DNA of 64,000 nt, from positions 1 to 64,000 of the forward strand of contig CAKOLO010000004.1 in the NCBI GenBank assembly GCA_934096235.1. The letters are read 5' to 3'. Position 1 is the first letter of the stretch. Every line of letters starts with the position of its first letter. Source of the stretch: an uncultured Bacilli bacterium (lineage in GTDB: Bacteria; Bacillota_I; Bacilli_A; RF39; UBA660). Below the pieces are notes generated by a model. That model was not told the origin of the DNA. It was given only the letters and a program-made list of their open reading frames with translations, and ran no database searches. The position numbers were made by a program, and so were the translations under genes. This document shows, in pieces, positions 54,652 to 63,098 of the stretch.

Positions 54652-55119
54652 ATGAAAACATATCTTAAACAAATACTATTATTTATTATTATACTATTTT
54701 TTTGGTTACTTAGTGGACTTATTTTTAAATATGATCCTGAATTTTACAGTTTACTTAAATTACCAGAGTTTGCTCTTAGTGGTAAATGGATAAGTATTAT
54801 ATGGTTTATTATTTATATACTTAATACAATTAGTATAGTCATTATAATTAATAAAGTTAAACTACTTGAAAATAAGGATTATTTATATATACTACTTACT
54901 AATTATTTTGCTAATCAATTATTTATGTATTTCTTCTTTTATTTGATGAGTCCATTTTTAGGGTTTGCTATTACTACTATAGTAATGTTATCTAGTATAT
55001 TTTTATTTATTGAGACTAAAAAGATATCAAAAACTTCTTCTTATTTTTTGATACCTTATATTATTTATAGTATTTATGCTTTTATATTAATGGCAACTAT
55101 ATATTTTATGAATTTTTAA
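54652..55119 (+). CDS. TspO/MBR-family membrane protein
   Basis: 155 residues with five membrane helices. Patterns of TspO/MBR proteins are seen: KLPEFALSGKWISIIWFIIY near 36-55 and NYFANQLFMYFFFYL near 84-98. TspO proteins bind tetrapyrroles or tryptophan-derived ligands. The family match is moderate, since Trp/Asn landmarks are partly replaced. AGAGGTGATAAAAA precedes the ATG. The 3' end overlaps rluD by 14 bp. Confidence 0.65.
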   Translation: MKTYLKQILLFIIILFFWLLSGLIFKYDPEFYSLLKLPEFALSGKWISIIWFIIYILNTISIVIIINKVKLLENKDYLYILLTNYFANQLFMYFFFYLMSPFLGFAITTIVMLSSIFLFIETKKISKTSSYFLIPYIIYSIYAFILMATIYFMNF

Positions 55120-56014
55120 ACATGTCTAATATTTCCATAAATTCTTTTTCTGGAGGGCATGAGAATTCCATAAATTTTTTAGTAATTGGATGATTAAATC
55201 CTAGATATTCTGCATGTAGCATTTGACCATAATTATTTATTATTTTCTTTTTACCATATACAGGATCATTTACTACTGGGTGTCCAATATATTCCATATG
55301 TACTCTTATTTGATGTGTTCTTCCAGTTTCAAGTATTAATTCTACTAGTGTTGCATTCTTATATCTTTCTAGTACTGTAAAATTAGTTGTTGCATTTTTA
55401 GCATTCTCATCAGTTACACACATTTTCTTTCTGTCAACTTTACTTCTACCTATTGGTGCGACAATCTTACCTTTATTGTTATCGATAACACCATGAACTA
55501 AAGCTATATATTTTCTTTTAATACTTTTGTTCTTAAAATCTTCTGAAAGTATTCTATGTGCTTCATTTGTTTTAGCTATTAAAAGTATACCTGATGTATC
55601 TTTATCAATTCTATGGACTATACCGCATCTATTGTCTCCACCTTCATTTGATAAATCTTCAGTGTAACCCATTAAAGCATTTACAAGAGTACCTGTGTAG
55701 TTACCATTACCTGGATGTACTACCATGCCACTCTTTTTATTTACTACCATAATATCATCATCTTCATAAAGAATATCTAATGGAATTTGTTCTCCTTTAA
55801 CAGTTGTATCTACTGATAAGTCTCCTATTTTAATAGTATCTCCTGTCTTTAAAGTATATCCACCCTTAACAATATTATCATTAACAGTTATCTTACCACT
55901 TTTAATATTTTTTAAAAGAAAGCTTCTACTCTCTTCAGTATTCTCTGTTAAAAATATATCTAATCTTTTTAAATTATCTTTTTCTTCTACTACTAATTCT
56001 TTCACTTCTACCAT
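55106..56014 (-). CDS. rluD: Ribosomal large subunit pseudouridine synthase, RluD family
   Basis: 302 residues: N-terminal S4 RNA-binding domain (about 14-75) and a RluA/RluD catalytic domain with HRIDKDTSG (catalytic Asp137) and TGRTHQIRVHM. It makes pseudouridines in 23S rRNA helix 69 if a true RluD; other RluA-type specificity is possible. The ATG lies within the last codons of lspA (41-bp overlap), the usual Firmicutes lspA-rluD arrangement. Confidence 0.92.
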   Translation of the reverse strand: MVEVKELVVEEKDNLKRLDIFLTENTEESRSFLLKNIKSGKITVNDNIVKGGYTLKTGDTIKIGDLSVDTTVKGEQIPLDILYEDDDIMVVNKKSGMVVHPGNGNYTGTLVNALMGYTEDLSNEGGDNRCGIVHRIDKDTSGILLIAKTNEAHRILSEDFKNKSIKRKYIALVHGVIDNNKGKIVAPIGRSKVDRKKMCVTDENAKNATTNFTVLERYKNATLVELILETGRTHQIRVHMEYIGHPVVNDPVYGKKKIINNYGQMLHAEYLGFNHPITKKFMEFSCPPEKEFMEILDMFKNS

Positions 56015-56459
56015 CCCTTATTATTATATACATGAGTAATATTACTCCAAATGTTATAAATATATCTGCTGCATTAAATACAGCCATTTCTCTTTTAAAT
56101 AATGTAAAAGAAATATAATCAATTACATATCCTCTAAATAGCCTATCTATTAAATTTCCTATAGCTCCACTAATAATTAATGAAAGAGATACTATAGATA
56201 ACTTTGAATCTATATTTCTTCTTATTTCATTAATTAAATAATAAAGAAGCATTACTGTTAATATTACTAAGATGTTAGTACTATTGCCTAAGAATCCAAA
56301 TGCAGCTCCAGTATTTTTTACAAAAATAAACTTTAAAAAATTATCTATTATAATAACTGGTTTATCTACTATGGTTTTTAATACTAATAATTTAATTCCT
56401 TGATCAAATAATATTAATAATAAAATTAATAAACTAATAATAACATATTTCTTTTTCAT
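55974..56459 (-). CDS. lspA: Lipoprotein signal peptidase
   Basis: 161 residues with four membrane helices. Signal peptidase II motifs: FVKNTGAAFGF, the first catalytic Asp in GAIGNLIDRLF, and the second in FNAADIFITFG. It removes lipoprotein signal peptides, for instance from the lipoprotein encoded at 33.0-33.6 kb. No strong ribosome binding site is visible. Confidence 0.95.
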   Translation of the reverse strand: MKKKYVIISLLILLLILFDQGIKLLVLKTIVDKPVIIIDNFLKFIFVKNTGAAFGFLGNSTNILVILTVMLLYYLINEIRRNIDSKLSIVSLSLIISGAIGNLIDRLFRGYVIDYISFTLFKREMAVFNAADIFITFGVILLMYIIIRDGRSERISSRRKR

Positions 56460-56481
56460 AATTTGTATTTTAACATATTTT

Positions 56482-56712
56482 CTAAGATATATCTATAAGT
56501 ATTACATCTTCTCCCAATTTTTTTATTTGAGTAAATTTTATAGAAAGATTTTCACTTGTACTTAGTAAATTTCTTACAAAATTTGCTCTTTCTATAACAA
56601 ACTTTATCATATAACCATTAGAAGGATCAAATTCTACATCTATAATTCTTCCGACTTTTTTACCATCTTTTATATTAATAATATCTTTTCTTTGTAATTC
56701 TGATAATTTCAT
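56482..56712 (-). CDS. ylmC: YlmC/YmxH-family PRC-barrel protein
   Basis: 76 residues, a single PRC-barrel: MKLSELQRKDIINIKDGKKV and GRIIDVEFDPSNGYMIKFVI. In Bacillus and Clostridium this gene sits directly after sigG, as it does here (11-bp gap). Function unknown; related YlmC/YmxH are sporulation-associated. Confidence 0.9.
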   Translation of the reverse strand: MKLSELQRKDIINIKDGKKVGRIIDVEFDPSNGYMIKFVIERANFVRNLLSTSENLSIKFTQIKKLGEDVILIDIS

Positions 56713-56723
56713 ATTAAAGTATA

Positions 56724-57494
56724 TTACAATATTAATTTTTTAATACTAGTTAAAGCACTATTTTCTATTCTTGATACTTGTGCTTGGCTTACTCCTAAAT
56801 ATTCAGCAATTTCTGACTGATTTAGTCCTTCTATATATCTTTTTTCTATAATAATTCTTTCTCTTTCTTTTATTTTATCTAATGCTTCTCTTAAAGATAG
56901 TAAGTCTGTTAAATCTTTTGTAGTTTTGTCTTCTAATTGATCAAGTAAATATATAGTGTCTCCTCCATCATTATAGATTGGTTCAAATATACTCATGGGT
57001 TCTGTTAGAGAAGATAATACATTATATAGTTCATATGGTGTGATATTAAAATAATTGCATATTTCATCGTTAGTTGGATATATTCCATTTTGTTTTAGGT
57101 ATGTTTCTTTATAATTAATTATTTGATAAGAAAGTTCTTTTATAGTTCTAGATATTCTTATTTGATTATTATCTCTTATATATCTTTTTATTTCTCCCTC
57201 TATCATTAGTACTGCGTATGTACTAAATTTTACTCCAAATGAAAGATCAAAATTATCTATTGCTTTTATAAGACCTATTGTGCCTATTTGAAATAAATCA
57301 TCTAAATTATCACATCTATTTTGATATTTCTTTAATATACTTAATACTAACTTTAAATTACCCTCTATAAGAGTATTTTTAGCGCTTTTATTGCCTTTTT
57401 GTAGTTCCATAAATAAATTATTCATTTCATCACTATTTAATGTTTTTAAGGTACTTGTATTAATTCCTGTTATTTCTACTTTATTCTTTGCCAT
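56724..57494 (-). CDS. sigG: RNA polymerase sporulation sigma factor SigG
   Basis: 256 residues. Late forespore sigma factor. The SigG-specific N-terminus KVEITGINTSTLKTL is present (Bacillus KVEICGVNTSKLPVL), followed by region 2 (DDLFQIGTIGLIKAIDNFDL), region 3, the EPIYNDGGDTIYLLDQ loop typical of SigF/SigG, and region 4 (QSEIAEYLGVSQAQVSRIE). Its ribosome binding site AAAGGA lies in the 3' arm of a strong hairpin. Confidence 0.96.
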   Translation of the reverse strand: MAKNKVEITGINTSTLKTLNSDEMNNLFMELQKGNKSAKNTLIEGNLKLVLSILKKYQNRCDNLDDLFQIGTIGLIKAIDNFDLSFGVKFSTYAVLMIEGEIKRYIRDNNQIRISRTIKELSYQIINYKETYLKQNGIYPTNDEICNYFNITPYELYNVLSSLTEPMSIFEPIYNDGGDTIYLLDQLEDKTTKDLTDLLSLREALDKIKERERIIIEKRYIEGLNQSEIAEYLGVSQAQVSRIENSALTSIKKLIL

Positions 57495-57499
57495 ATAAA

Positions 57500-57530
57500 A
57501 AATCCTTTCAACTATATATTGAAAGGATTT
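57500..57530 (-). promoter_or_regulatory. sigG leader hairpin masking the ribosome binding site
   Basis: Twelve-base arms AAATCCTTTCAA (57500-57511) and TTGAAAGGATTT (57519-57530) pair around a 7-base loop. On the mRNA the 3' arm carries GAAAGGA, the sigG Shine-Dalgarno, eight bases before the ATG. A U-run follows, so it may also terminate the upstream cassette. Confidence 0.8.
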
Positions 57531-57545
57531 TAATATTTTTATTCA

Positions 57546-57788
57546 TTAATCTAATTTAATGTTTTTAGCTAAAACTTCAAGAATAGCAGGATCTTTAACT
57601 TCTTTTACTTTTGATTTACCATCTTCAGTAACATTTTCAAAGAATAAGAAGTTGTTTGTAAAGTCTTCACCATCTGGAGTAATTTCAGCAGCTAAGAAAT
57701 ATGTTACACCTTTATATGATGCTTGTCTTATTACAAAATATTGTTTACCGCTTGCTAATTTTAATACTTGATTTGTTAAATTTTCCAT
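57546..57788 (-). CDS. Small cytosolic protein in the sigE-sigG cassette
   Basis: 80 residues, no membrane segment, with a strong AAGGAGG site. It reads as a compact beta-rich domain (KQYFVIRQASYKGVTYFLAA, FTNNFLFFENV) with an amphipathic C-terminal helix (AILEVLAKNIKLD). It vaguely recalls DUF1292-like small proteins but I do not assign it. It is the third gene of the cassette, between the Pro-rich protein and sigG. Confidence 0.65.
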   Translation of the reverse strand: MENLTNQVLKLASGKQYFVIRQASYKGVTYFLAAEITPDGEDFTNNFLFFENVTEDGKSKVKEVKDPAILEVLAKNIKLD

Positions 57789-57816
57789 TCTTTTTTCCTC
57801 CTTATTAGTGATTACA

Positions 57817-59874
57817 TTAACGATGCATTGTTTGTTCTTCGTCGTTTACTGCATCTAATTTATTTGTTATTTCTTCCCACCAACTATCTAATTCTGTTTT
57901 TGTTGCTTCTTCATATTTTTCTTGATCTTCTTCAGCTTTTGTATAGTCTTCAGCTGTTGCAGGTTCTGCGTTTTTTTCTGATACACTTTCATCTAGTAAA
58001 TCTTCTGGATTAGAATTAATAGCATCATCTAAACGATCTATTTCTTTATCAGTCATATCTTCACCAGTTGTTACATTTCCAATAACTGGTTGTTCTACTG
58101 GTGTTTCAGGATTTAATTCATCTTCTCCAACTATTGATTCACCTTTATCATTGTGATCTAATTCTTGATCATCTAATCTTGTTAATGAACCATCTGGATT
58201 TATTCTATGTGTATGTCCTTCTGAATCTACATATACTCCATTTTCTTCATTATAAGCAACGTCTCCTTCATCAAGATGCATATCATCGCTATCATCTTTT
58301 CCTGGATCTGGAGTTGGCTCTGGATCCGGTTTTTCAGGTTCTGGGTCTGGTTTTTCAGGCTCAGGTGTTGGCTCTGGTTCAGGAGTTACTGGTGTAGGAT
58401 CCGGTGTTACAGGTGTTGGATTTGGTGTTACTGGTGTTGGATTTGGAGTTACTGGTGTTGGATTTGGTGTTGCAGGAGTTGGATTTGGAGTTACTGGTGT
58501 TGGGTCTTGAGATGGTTTATTGTTTCCTCCATTGTTTCCATTTCCTCCGTTATTTCCTTTACTTGGGGAATTGGTATTTACCTTGTCATCCCCATTACTG
58601 GGAGTATCTCCTTTTGTTAAATCTTCGTCTTCATCTTTTTGTTCTTGGTCTTCATCTACTTGAATTTGACCTATTCTATTAATTGCATCTATTGTTTCAG
58701 CATGTTGTTTTTGTCCTTGGTTTAATAACATACCAGTATGGAATGCAGTTCCTAAAATTGAGATAAATGCTGCAGCTTTTACAATCATTCCTCCAACTTT
58801 TTTCCATAATCCTGGTTTAGCAGTTGTTTTTTCATATTCTTCTTCAATTGGTACTGGAATTGGAGCAACAGTCTTGTCATCTTCTTCTTCCTCTTCTTCA
58901 GCAGGTTCCTCTTCATCACCTGTTGGATTTAATTCATCAGTATCAATCATATTTGGTGGAAGAATTGGAGCTATTATAGCATCTTTATCCTTTTCTTCTT
59001 CATCTTCTTCAACTGTTGGGAATTCTTCTGGTTCTATTTCTTTTGTATCAATTTCTGATGGTGGAAGAATTGGAGCAATAATTTTATCATCTTCATTTTC
59101 TTCTGGTTTTAAATCATCAGTATTTACTTCAGTAGGAGGTATAACAGGTTCGATTGGAGTTTTTTCCTCTTCCTTTGTTTCTGTTTGTTCTTCTACTTTT
59201 TCTTCTTCAATAGTTTCTTCTAATTTACCACCATTTCTTAATTTTTCCATATCAGAAGTTAATTTTTCTTCTTGATTTTTATATACTTCATTAGCATCTT
59301 TAAATGATTTTAATGAAGCTTCTTTAGCTTTTAATTCGTTTTCTAAGTAATATCTCTTTTCTGGAGATAATGTACTTTCACTAGGTTTAAATTCAATTCC
59401 ACGACTAGCCAAATCAGCTATCATTTCTTGAGTTAGTCCTGGATCTCCTAATTGAGTCTTAATTGATTTAATTTCTGCTTCAAGTGTATTAATCATTGAA
59501 TTATTTGTTCTTATTGATTCTCTTACACTTCTTCTATTAGAAAATTTTTCAGCAAATAAATCTTTCTTTCTTTGCTCTTCAGCAGCGATTACAGATATTC
59601 TCGCATATGCTTTATCTGTAATCTCTTTAATTCCTGCTGAAATTGAAGCTATTTCATCAATATCAAATGTCATATTATCTTTTGATACGAATTTTCCATT
59701 TTCATCTCTTGTTGATCCTACTATCAAATCACTTATTACTTTATTTGCTTCGTTTTTAATTTCATCAATATTTTTCCAAGTAGCATCTAGTTCATTATAT
59801 CCAACAGTAGTTAAATCTAAATCTTCTTTTAATGCTTCTTGTAATTTGCTTTCTAGTTCTCTAACTTTATCCAT
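57817..59874 (-). CDS. Large membrane protein: coiled coil, IAPILPP repeats, Pro-rich outer region
   Basis: 685 residues. Residues 1-215: coiled coil. About 225-345: very acidic, with a recurring motif (IAPILPPSEIDTKEIEPEE; IAPILPPNMIDTDELNP; two weaker copies). One membrane helix at about 358-384. About 455-500: tandem 7-residue NPTPVTP repeats, then EPEKPDPEP repeats. The end is acidic with YVDSEGHTHRINPDG. Topology predicts an inner coiled-coil half and a wall-spanning outer half. No family recognised. ATG overlaps the previous stop (TAATG), so it is coupled to the 567-residue gene. Confidence 0.75.
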   Translation of the reverse strand: MDKVRELESKLQEALKEDLDLTTVGYNELDATWKNIDEIKNEANKVISDLIVGSTRDENGKFVSKDNMTFDIDEIASISAGIKEITDKAYARISVIAAEEQRKKDLFAEKFSNRRSVRESIRTNNSMINTLEAEIKSIKTQLGDPGLTQEMIADLASRGIEFKPSESTLSPEKRYYLENELKAKEASLKSFKDANEVYKNQEEKLTSDMEKLRNGGKLEETIEEEKVEEQTETKEEEKTPIEPVIPPTEVNTDDLKPEENEDDKIIAPILPPSEIDTKEIEPEEFPTVEEDEEEKDKDAIIAPILPPNMIDTDELNPTGDEEEPAEEEEEEDDKTVAPIPVPIEEEYEKTTAKPGLWKKVGGMIVKAAAFISILGTAFHTGMLLNQGQKQHAETIDAINRIGQIQVDEDQEQKDEDEDLTKGDTPSNGDDKVNTNSPSKGNNGGNGNNGGNNKPSQDPTPVTPNPTPATPNPTPVTPNPTPVTPNPTPVTPDPTPVTPEPEPTPEPEKPDPEPEKPDPEPTPDPGKDDSDDMHLDEGDVAYNEENGVYVDSEGHTHRINPDGSLTRLDDQELDHNDKGESIVGEDELNPETPVEQPVIGNVTTGEDMTDKEIDRLDDAINSNPEDLLDESVSEKNAEPATAEDYTKAEEDQEKYEEATKTELDSWWEEITNKLDAVNDEEQTMHR
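58378..58515. repeat. 21-bp tandem repeats encoding NPTPVTP units
   Basis: Six or so near-identical 21-bp units inside the Pro-rich gene, read on the minus strand as NPTPVTP with small changes (ATP, DPTP). A degenerate EPEKPDP repeat continues down to about 58300. Likely prone to length variation. Confidence 0.8.
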
Positions 59875-61577
59875 TATTGACTAGCCTCCTTTTTGTTTCT
59901 AATAATCATTTTTATATCGTATTTAAGTTCTCCATTGTTATTGATATCTTGAAGTGAATTTACATCATATTTATTATTTCTATATATTGTAATCATTTCT
60001 TCTTCACTTACATATGTTTGACTTAAATTTTCCCAACTTGATTCATTAGTTCCTTTGATTTCTTGTAATTTAATTTTTGTCTTAGTTTCGATTTGTCTTG
60101 TTCTTCCATCACTAGTTTTTGGATTTTTACTTGTCCAGCTTGACCAATCACTCCATTTTGATTTACTTGTCTTTGTTGCATCTGGATAATTTTTAGGAGC
60201 AACTGCTGTATATTCGTTTGTTTCGCTTTCTGTTGCTTTATACCATTTATATGCTGTTGCTTTAGTATCTAAATCTTTAACAGCTCCTTTTGTTGGCGCT
60301 TCAGTATAGTATACTTTTTCTCCACTGGCTTTTTTGCTTCCTGATGGATAATACTTTTTAGTACCACCAGTTAATTTATACCAGTAATAATAGTATACTG
60401 GAGTAACTTTTCTACAAGTTGGTAATGATTCATTACATTGTTCAAATGTTAATTTCCAATCACTATATGTAGAACATTTTTCTCCTTTTTTAACTCTTCC
60501 AGCCTCAATATCAACTACATCTCCATATCCACATGTATAGAATTCTTCGAATGTATATTTAAGTTGTGTATCTGTTCCTTCGCCACATTTCTTATCTAAT
60601 TGATATTTCTTGTTTGTTGAAGTGCTATATTTACCACAAATATAATAATGATAAGCTTTTGTTGTTCCTGTTACTGTTCTTGTTTCATGATTTGCAATAA
60701 TTGTTTCACCTGGAACATTGTATTCTTTAATAGCAGTTTTACTAGGTATTTTATTACCATTCTTATCTAATGCCCATACTTTTTCTCCACCTGTTATTGT
60801 GTACCATTTATAAGCATTATCAGTTTTATTATCATGTAAATTGTAATTACTATTTGGTGCGATTGTGTAATATTCTTTTACATCTTTAGCATTTTTCTTT
60901 TCACCAGTTGATGTATAGTATGTTTTATCTTGAATTTTCCAAGTAAATAATTTGTCTCTATATCTATAATATTTTGTAGTTGCTAATGTTTTATATGAAC
61001 TATACTTAATATCATCTTTCCATACTTCTTCAACAGGTCCTAAGTTTTGTCCTCCTGATTTTAGTCTCTTTGGCATGAATGTAAATCTTACAAAACTTTC
61101 ATCTGCTTTAATATCTGATATTGTTCCTTCTTTTTCATCTCCATATTCTGAATTTGAATCTTTATCAGTACATTTTAACCATGGTGTATATTGTTTTGTA
61201 CCATTTGGTAAAACGCAAACTCTTACATATGTTTCTGAATTATCACATGTAGTAAAGTTTTCAGGATTTACAAGTCCTTTTGAAACTAATGTACTTAATT
61301 CAACTGTGCTGCATTCACCATTTGCAACTGGAGCTAAATCAGTATTATTTTCATAGAATTTTTTACCTGCTTCTAATAGTGTTTTTTCATAATCAAAAGT
61401 TGGTGTTGTTGGTTGAGTTGGTTTCTTATTACCACTAGCACATCCTTTTAAGAATAAAATAATAACTATTATTATTGCTGCTACAACTAGAAATCCTATT
61501 AATAGTCTTTTCTTTGCTGCACCGCCATCATCATATTCTTTATCTTCGTAGCCATAATCATCATAATTATTTGACAT
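59874..61577 (-). CDS. Membrane protein with pilin-like and TSP1/YRYRDK-like modules
   Basis: 567 residues. Short acidic inner part, one membrane helix (about 24-45), then GCASGN; the Cys is not a proper lipobox. Residues about 60-135 hold the same pilin-like module as the 376-residue protein (KKFYENN...LVSKGLVNP...C...YTPWLKC). Then come YRYRDK (about 204), several Y-x-WY-x-x-T repeats, and a WSDWSSWTSKNPK ... GRTRQIETKTK segment near 475-505, like the bacterial thrombospondin-type-1 pattern. Ten or more cysteines. First gene of the cassette; GGAGGAATAGAA precedes the ATG. Confidence 0.7.
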   Translation of the reverse strand: MSNNYDDYGYEDKEYDDGGAAKKRLLIGFLVVAAIIIVIILFLKGCASGNKKPTQPTTPTFDYEKTLLEAGKKFYENNTDLAPVANGECSTVELSTLVSKGLVNPENFTTCDNSETYVRVCVLPNGTKQYTPWLKCTDKDSNSEYGDEKEGTISDIKADESFVRFTFMPKRLKSGGQNLGPVEEVWKDDIKYSSYKTLATTKYYRYRDKLFTWKIQDKTYYTSTGEKKNAKDVKEYYTIAPNSNYNLHDNKTDNAYKWYTITGGEKVWALDKNGNKIPSKTAIKEYNVPGETIIANHETRTVTGTTKAYHYYICGKYSTSTNKKYQLDKKCGEGTDTQLKYTFEEFYTCGYGDVVDIEAGRVKKGEKCSTYSDWKLTFEQCNESLPTCRKVTPVYYYYWYKLTGGTKKYYPSGSKKASGEKVYYTEAPTKGAVKDLDTKATAYKWYKATESETNEYTAVAPKNYPDATKTSKSKWSDWSSWTSKNPKTSDGRTRQIETKTKIKLQEIKGTNESSWENLSQTYVSEEEMITIYRNNKYDVNSLQDINNNGELKYDIKMIIRNKKEASQ

Positions 61578-61617
61578 TTCTATTCCTCCAATTCCTTTTA
61601 TGTCATATACTATAGAT

Positions 61618-61647
61618 ATTTTAGCACATCTCTATATTTAAAAACAA
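61618..61647 (-). promoter_or_regulatory. Candidate promoter of the three-gene cassette
   Basis: TTGTTT, 18 bp, TAAAAT on the minus strand, between sigE and the 567-residue gene. Confidence 0.4.
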
Positions 61648-61679
61648 GTTAATTTTAAAAAAAATATAAAGTTTGCACT

Positions 61680-62360
61680 CTATATTTTCATAATTGCTTT
61701 TAATTTTTTTATTACTTTCTTTTCTATTCTTGATATATATGACTGACTTATATTTAATTTTTCAGCTAGTTCTTTTTGTGTAAGTTCTTTTTTTCCTGAT
61801 AAGCCATATCTAAGTTCTATTATTTCTTTATCTCTTTCATCTAGTTTTTTCACTTCACTTGCAAGTAGAATTTTATCATCTTTACATTCTATTGACTTTT
61901 CTACTAAATCTTCCTCTGTACCAAATATATCTTCTATATGTAGTTCATTACCTTCACTATCTAAATTAACTGAATCTTCAAAGCTAACTTCGCTCATTCT
62001 TTTTTTATTTTTTCTTAAAAACATTAATATTTCATTATCGATACATCTTGATGCATATGTTGCTAGTTTAATATTTTTATCAAGTTTATATGTTTTAATA
62101 CCTTTTATCAATCCTATTGTTCCAATAGATACTAAGTCTTCTAAATCATACATTGTATTATCATATTTTTTAGCTAAAAAGACTACCAGTCTTAAATTAT
62201 GTTCTATTAATTTGTTTCTTGCTTCCATATCTCCAATGTTACTTCTTCTTACTAAGTCTTCTTCAATATCTTTTTTTAGGGGTGGTGGCAATATATCTGC
62301 ACTTCCGACAAAAAATACATTTTCTTTTTTAAAAAACTTATTTAATATTTTTTCTAACAT
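61680..62360 (-). CDS. sigE: Sporulation sigma factor SigE (pro-form)
   Basis: 226 residues. Early mother-cell sigma factor made as an inactive membrane-bound precursor. The conserved FFVGSADILPPPL start of the mature region is present (Bacillus YYIGGSEALPPPL), with region 2 (DLEDLVSIGTIGLIKGIKTY) and region 4 (QKELAEKLNISQSYISRIE). The pro-sequence is only about 14 residues (MLEKILNKFFKKEN) against 27 in B. subtilis. The GGAGG site is made from the last spoIIGA codons, and the two genes abut with no gap. Confidence 0.96.
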   Translation of the reverse strand: MLEKILNKFFKKENVFFVGSADILPPPLKKDIEEDLVRRSNIGDMEARNKLIEHNLRLVVFLAKKYDNTMYDLEDLVSIGTIGLIKGIKTYKLDKNIKLATYASRCIDNEILMFLRKNKKRMSEVSFEDSVNLDSEGNELHIEDIFGTEEDLVEKSIECKDDKILLASEVKKLDERDKEIIELRYGLSGKKELTQKELAEKLNISQSYISRIEKKVIKKLKAIMKI

Positions 62361-63083
62361 TTATTCCTCCATTAAATTATAATTTAATAAACAATTAAAT
62401 CCCTTAAATTTTTTATTTGATATACCTACTACTATATCTTTTCTTTCACCTAAGCCATCTATATATACTTTTTTAGGTTTGAAACATTTTATTAGCGAAG
62501 AATTATCTATTGTTTTAAATGGAACTAGGAAGAAATTCTCATTTATGTTTTTATTTATAATTATTACATTCTTATTACTATATGGTTCCTTTAATGTATT
62601 CCCTGTATCCATATATCCATTTAAATATAGAACTTTACCATTTTTTAAATAAATAGTTACTTTATGTCTTAAACTTATTATATTCTTTAGATTATATGTA
62701 AAATATTTTAATATATTCATAATAATTGGTATTAGTAGTAAGTAATATTGATATTTAACTAATGATTCTATTTTTAAATAATAGAGAGTTCCGCCTAAGA
62801 AGAATGAAAACATATAAAAATATATTAATCTTTTTATAAATTCTTTTAAATCATTATAAGAAAATGCTATTAAATTCATAATAACACCAATTAATAATTT
62901 GAATATGGTAAGTTCTAAATTATTTAGATTTACAAATAAATATAACAATGAGATTTCTCCAAATAAACTAGAAAGTATTATTCTTAATGTTGTTACATTT
63001 AACTTTAGAATTTTTGATGTTGTTTTTAGTATTAAAAAGTCTATTATAAAATTTAATATTATTAGTTCATCTATGTATATCAT
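62361..63083 (-). CDS. spoIIGA: Pro-SigE processing aspartic protease SpoIIGA
   Basis: 240 residues, shorter than Bacillus SpoIIGA (about 309). N-terminal five-helix membrane domain (1-about 125) and a cytosolic aspartic-protease domain with D159-TGN (GYMDTGNTLKEP) and a closing LNYNLMEE. It cleaves pro-SigE in the mother cell after the forespore signals through SpoIIR. Directly upstream of sigE, as in all known spore formers. A TTGGTGAT site precedes the ATG. Confidence 0.93.
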   Translation of the reverse strand: MIYIDELIILNFIIDFLILKTTSKILKLNVTTLRIILSSLFGEISLLYLFVNLNNLELTIFKLLIGVIMNLIAFSYNDLKEFIKRLIYFYMFSFFLGGTLYYLKIESLVKYQYYLLLIPIIMNILKYFTYNLKNIISLRHKVTIYLKNGKVLYLNGYMDTGNTLKEPYSNKNVIIINKNINENFFLVPFKTIDNSSLIKCFKPKKVYIDGLGERKDIVVGISNKKFKGFNCLLNYNLMEE

Positions 63084-63098
63084 TTAATCACCAAAATC

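Noticed and set aside
58101..58682. Overlapping plus-strand frames rich in Leu, Trp and Cys
   Set aside because: They are shadows of the Pro-rich repeats on the minus strand, which is the well-supported coding frame.
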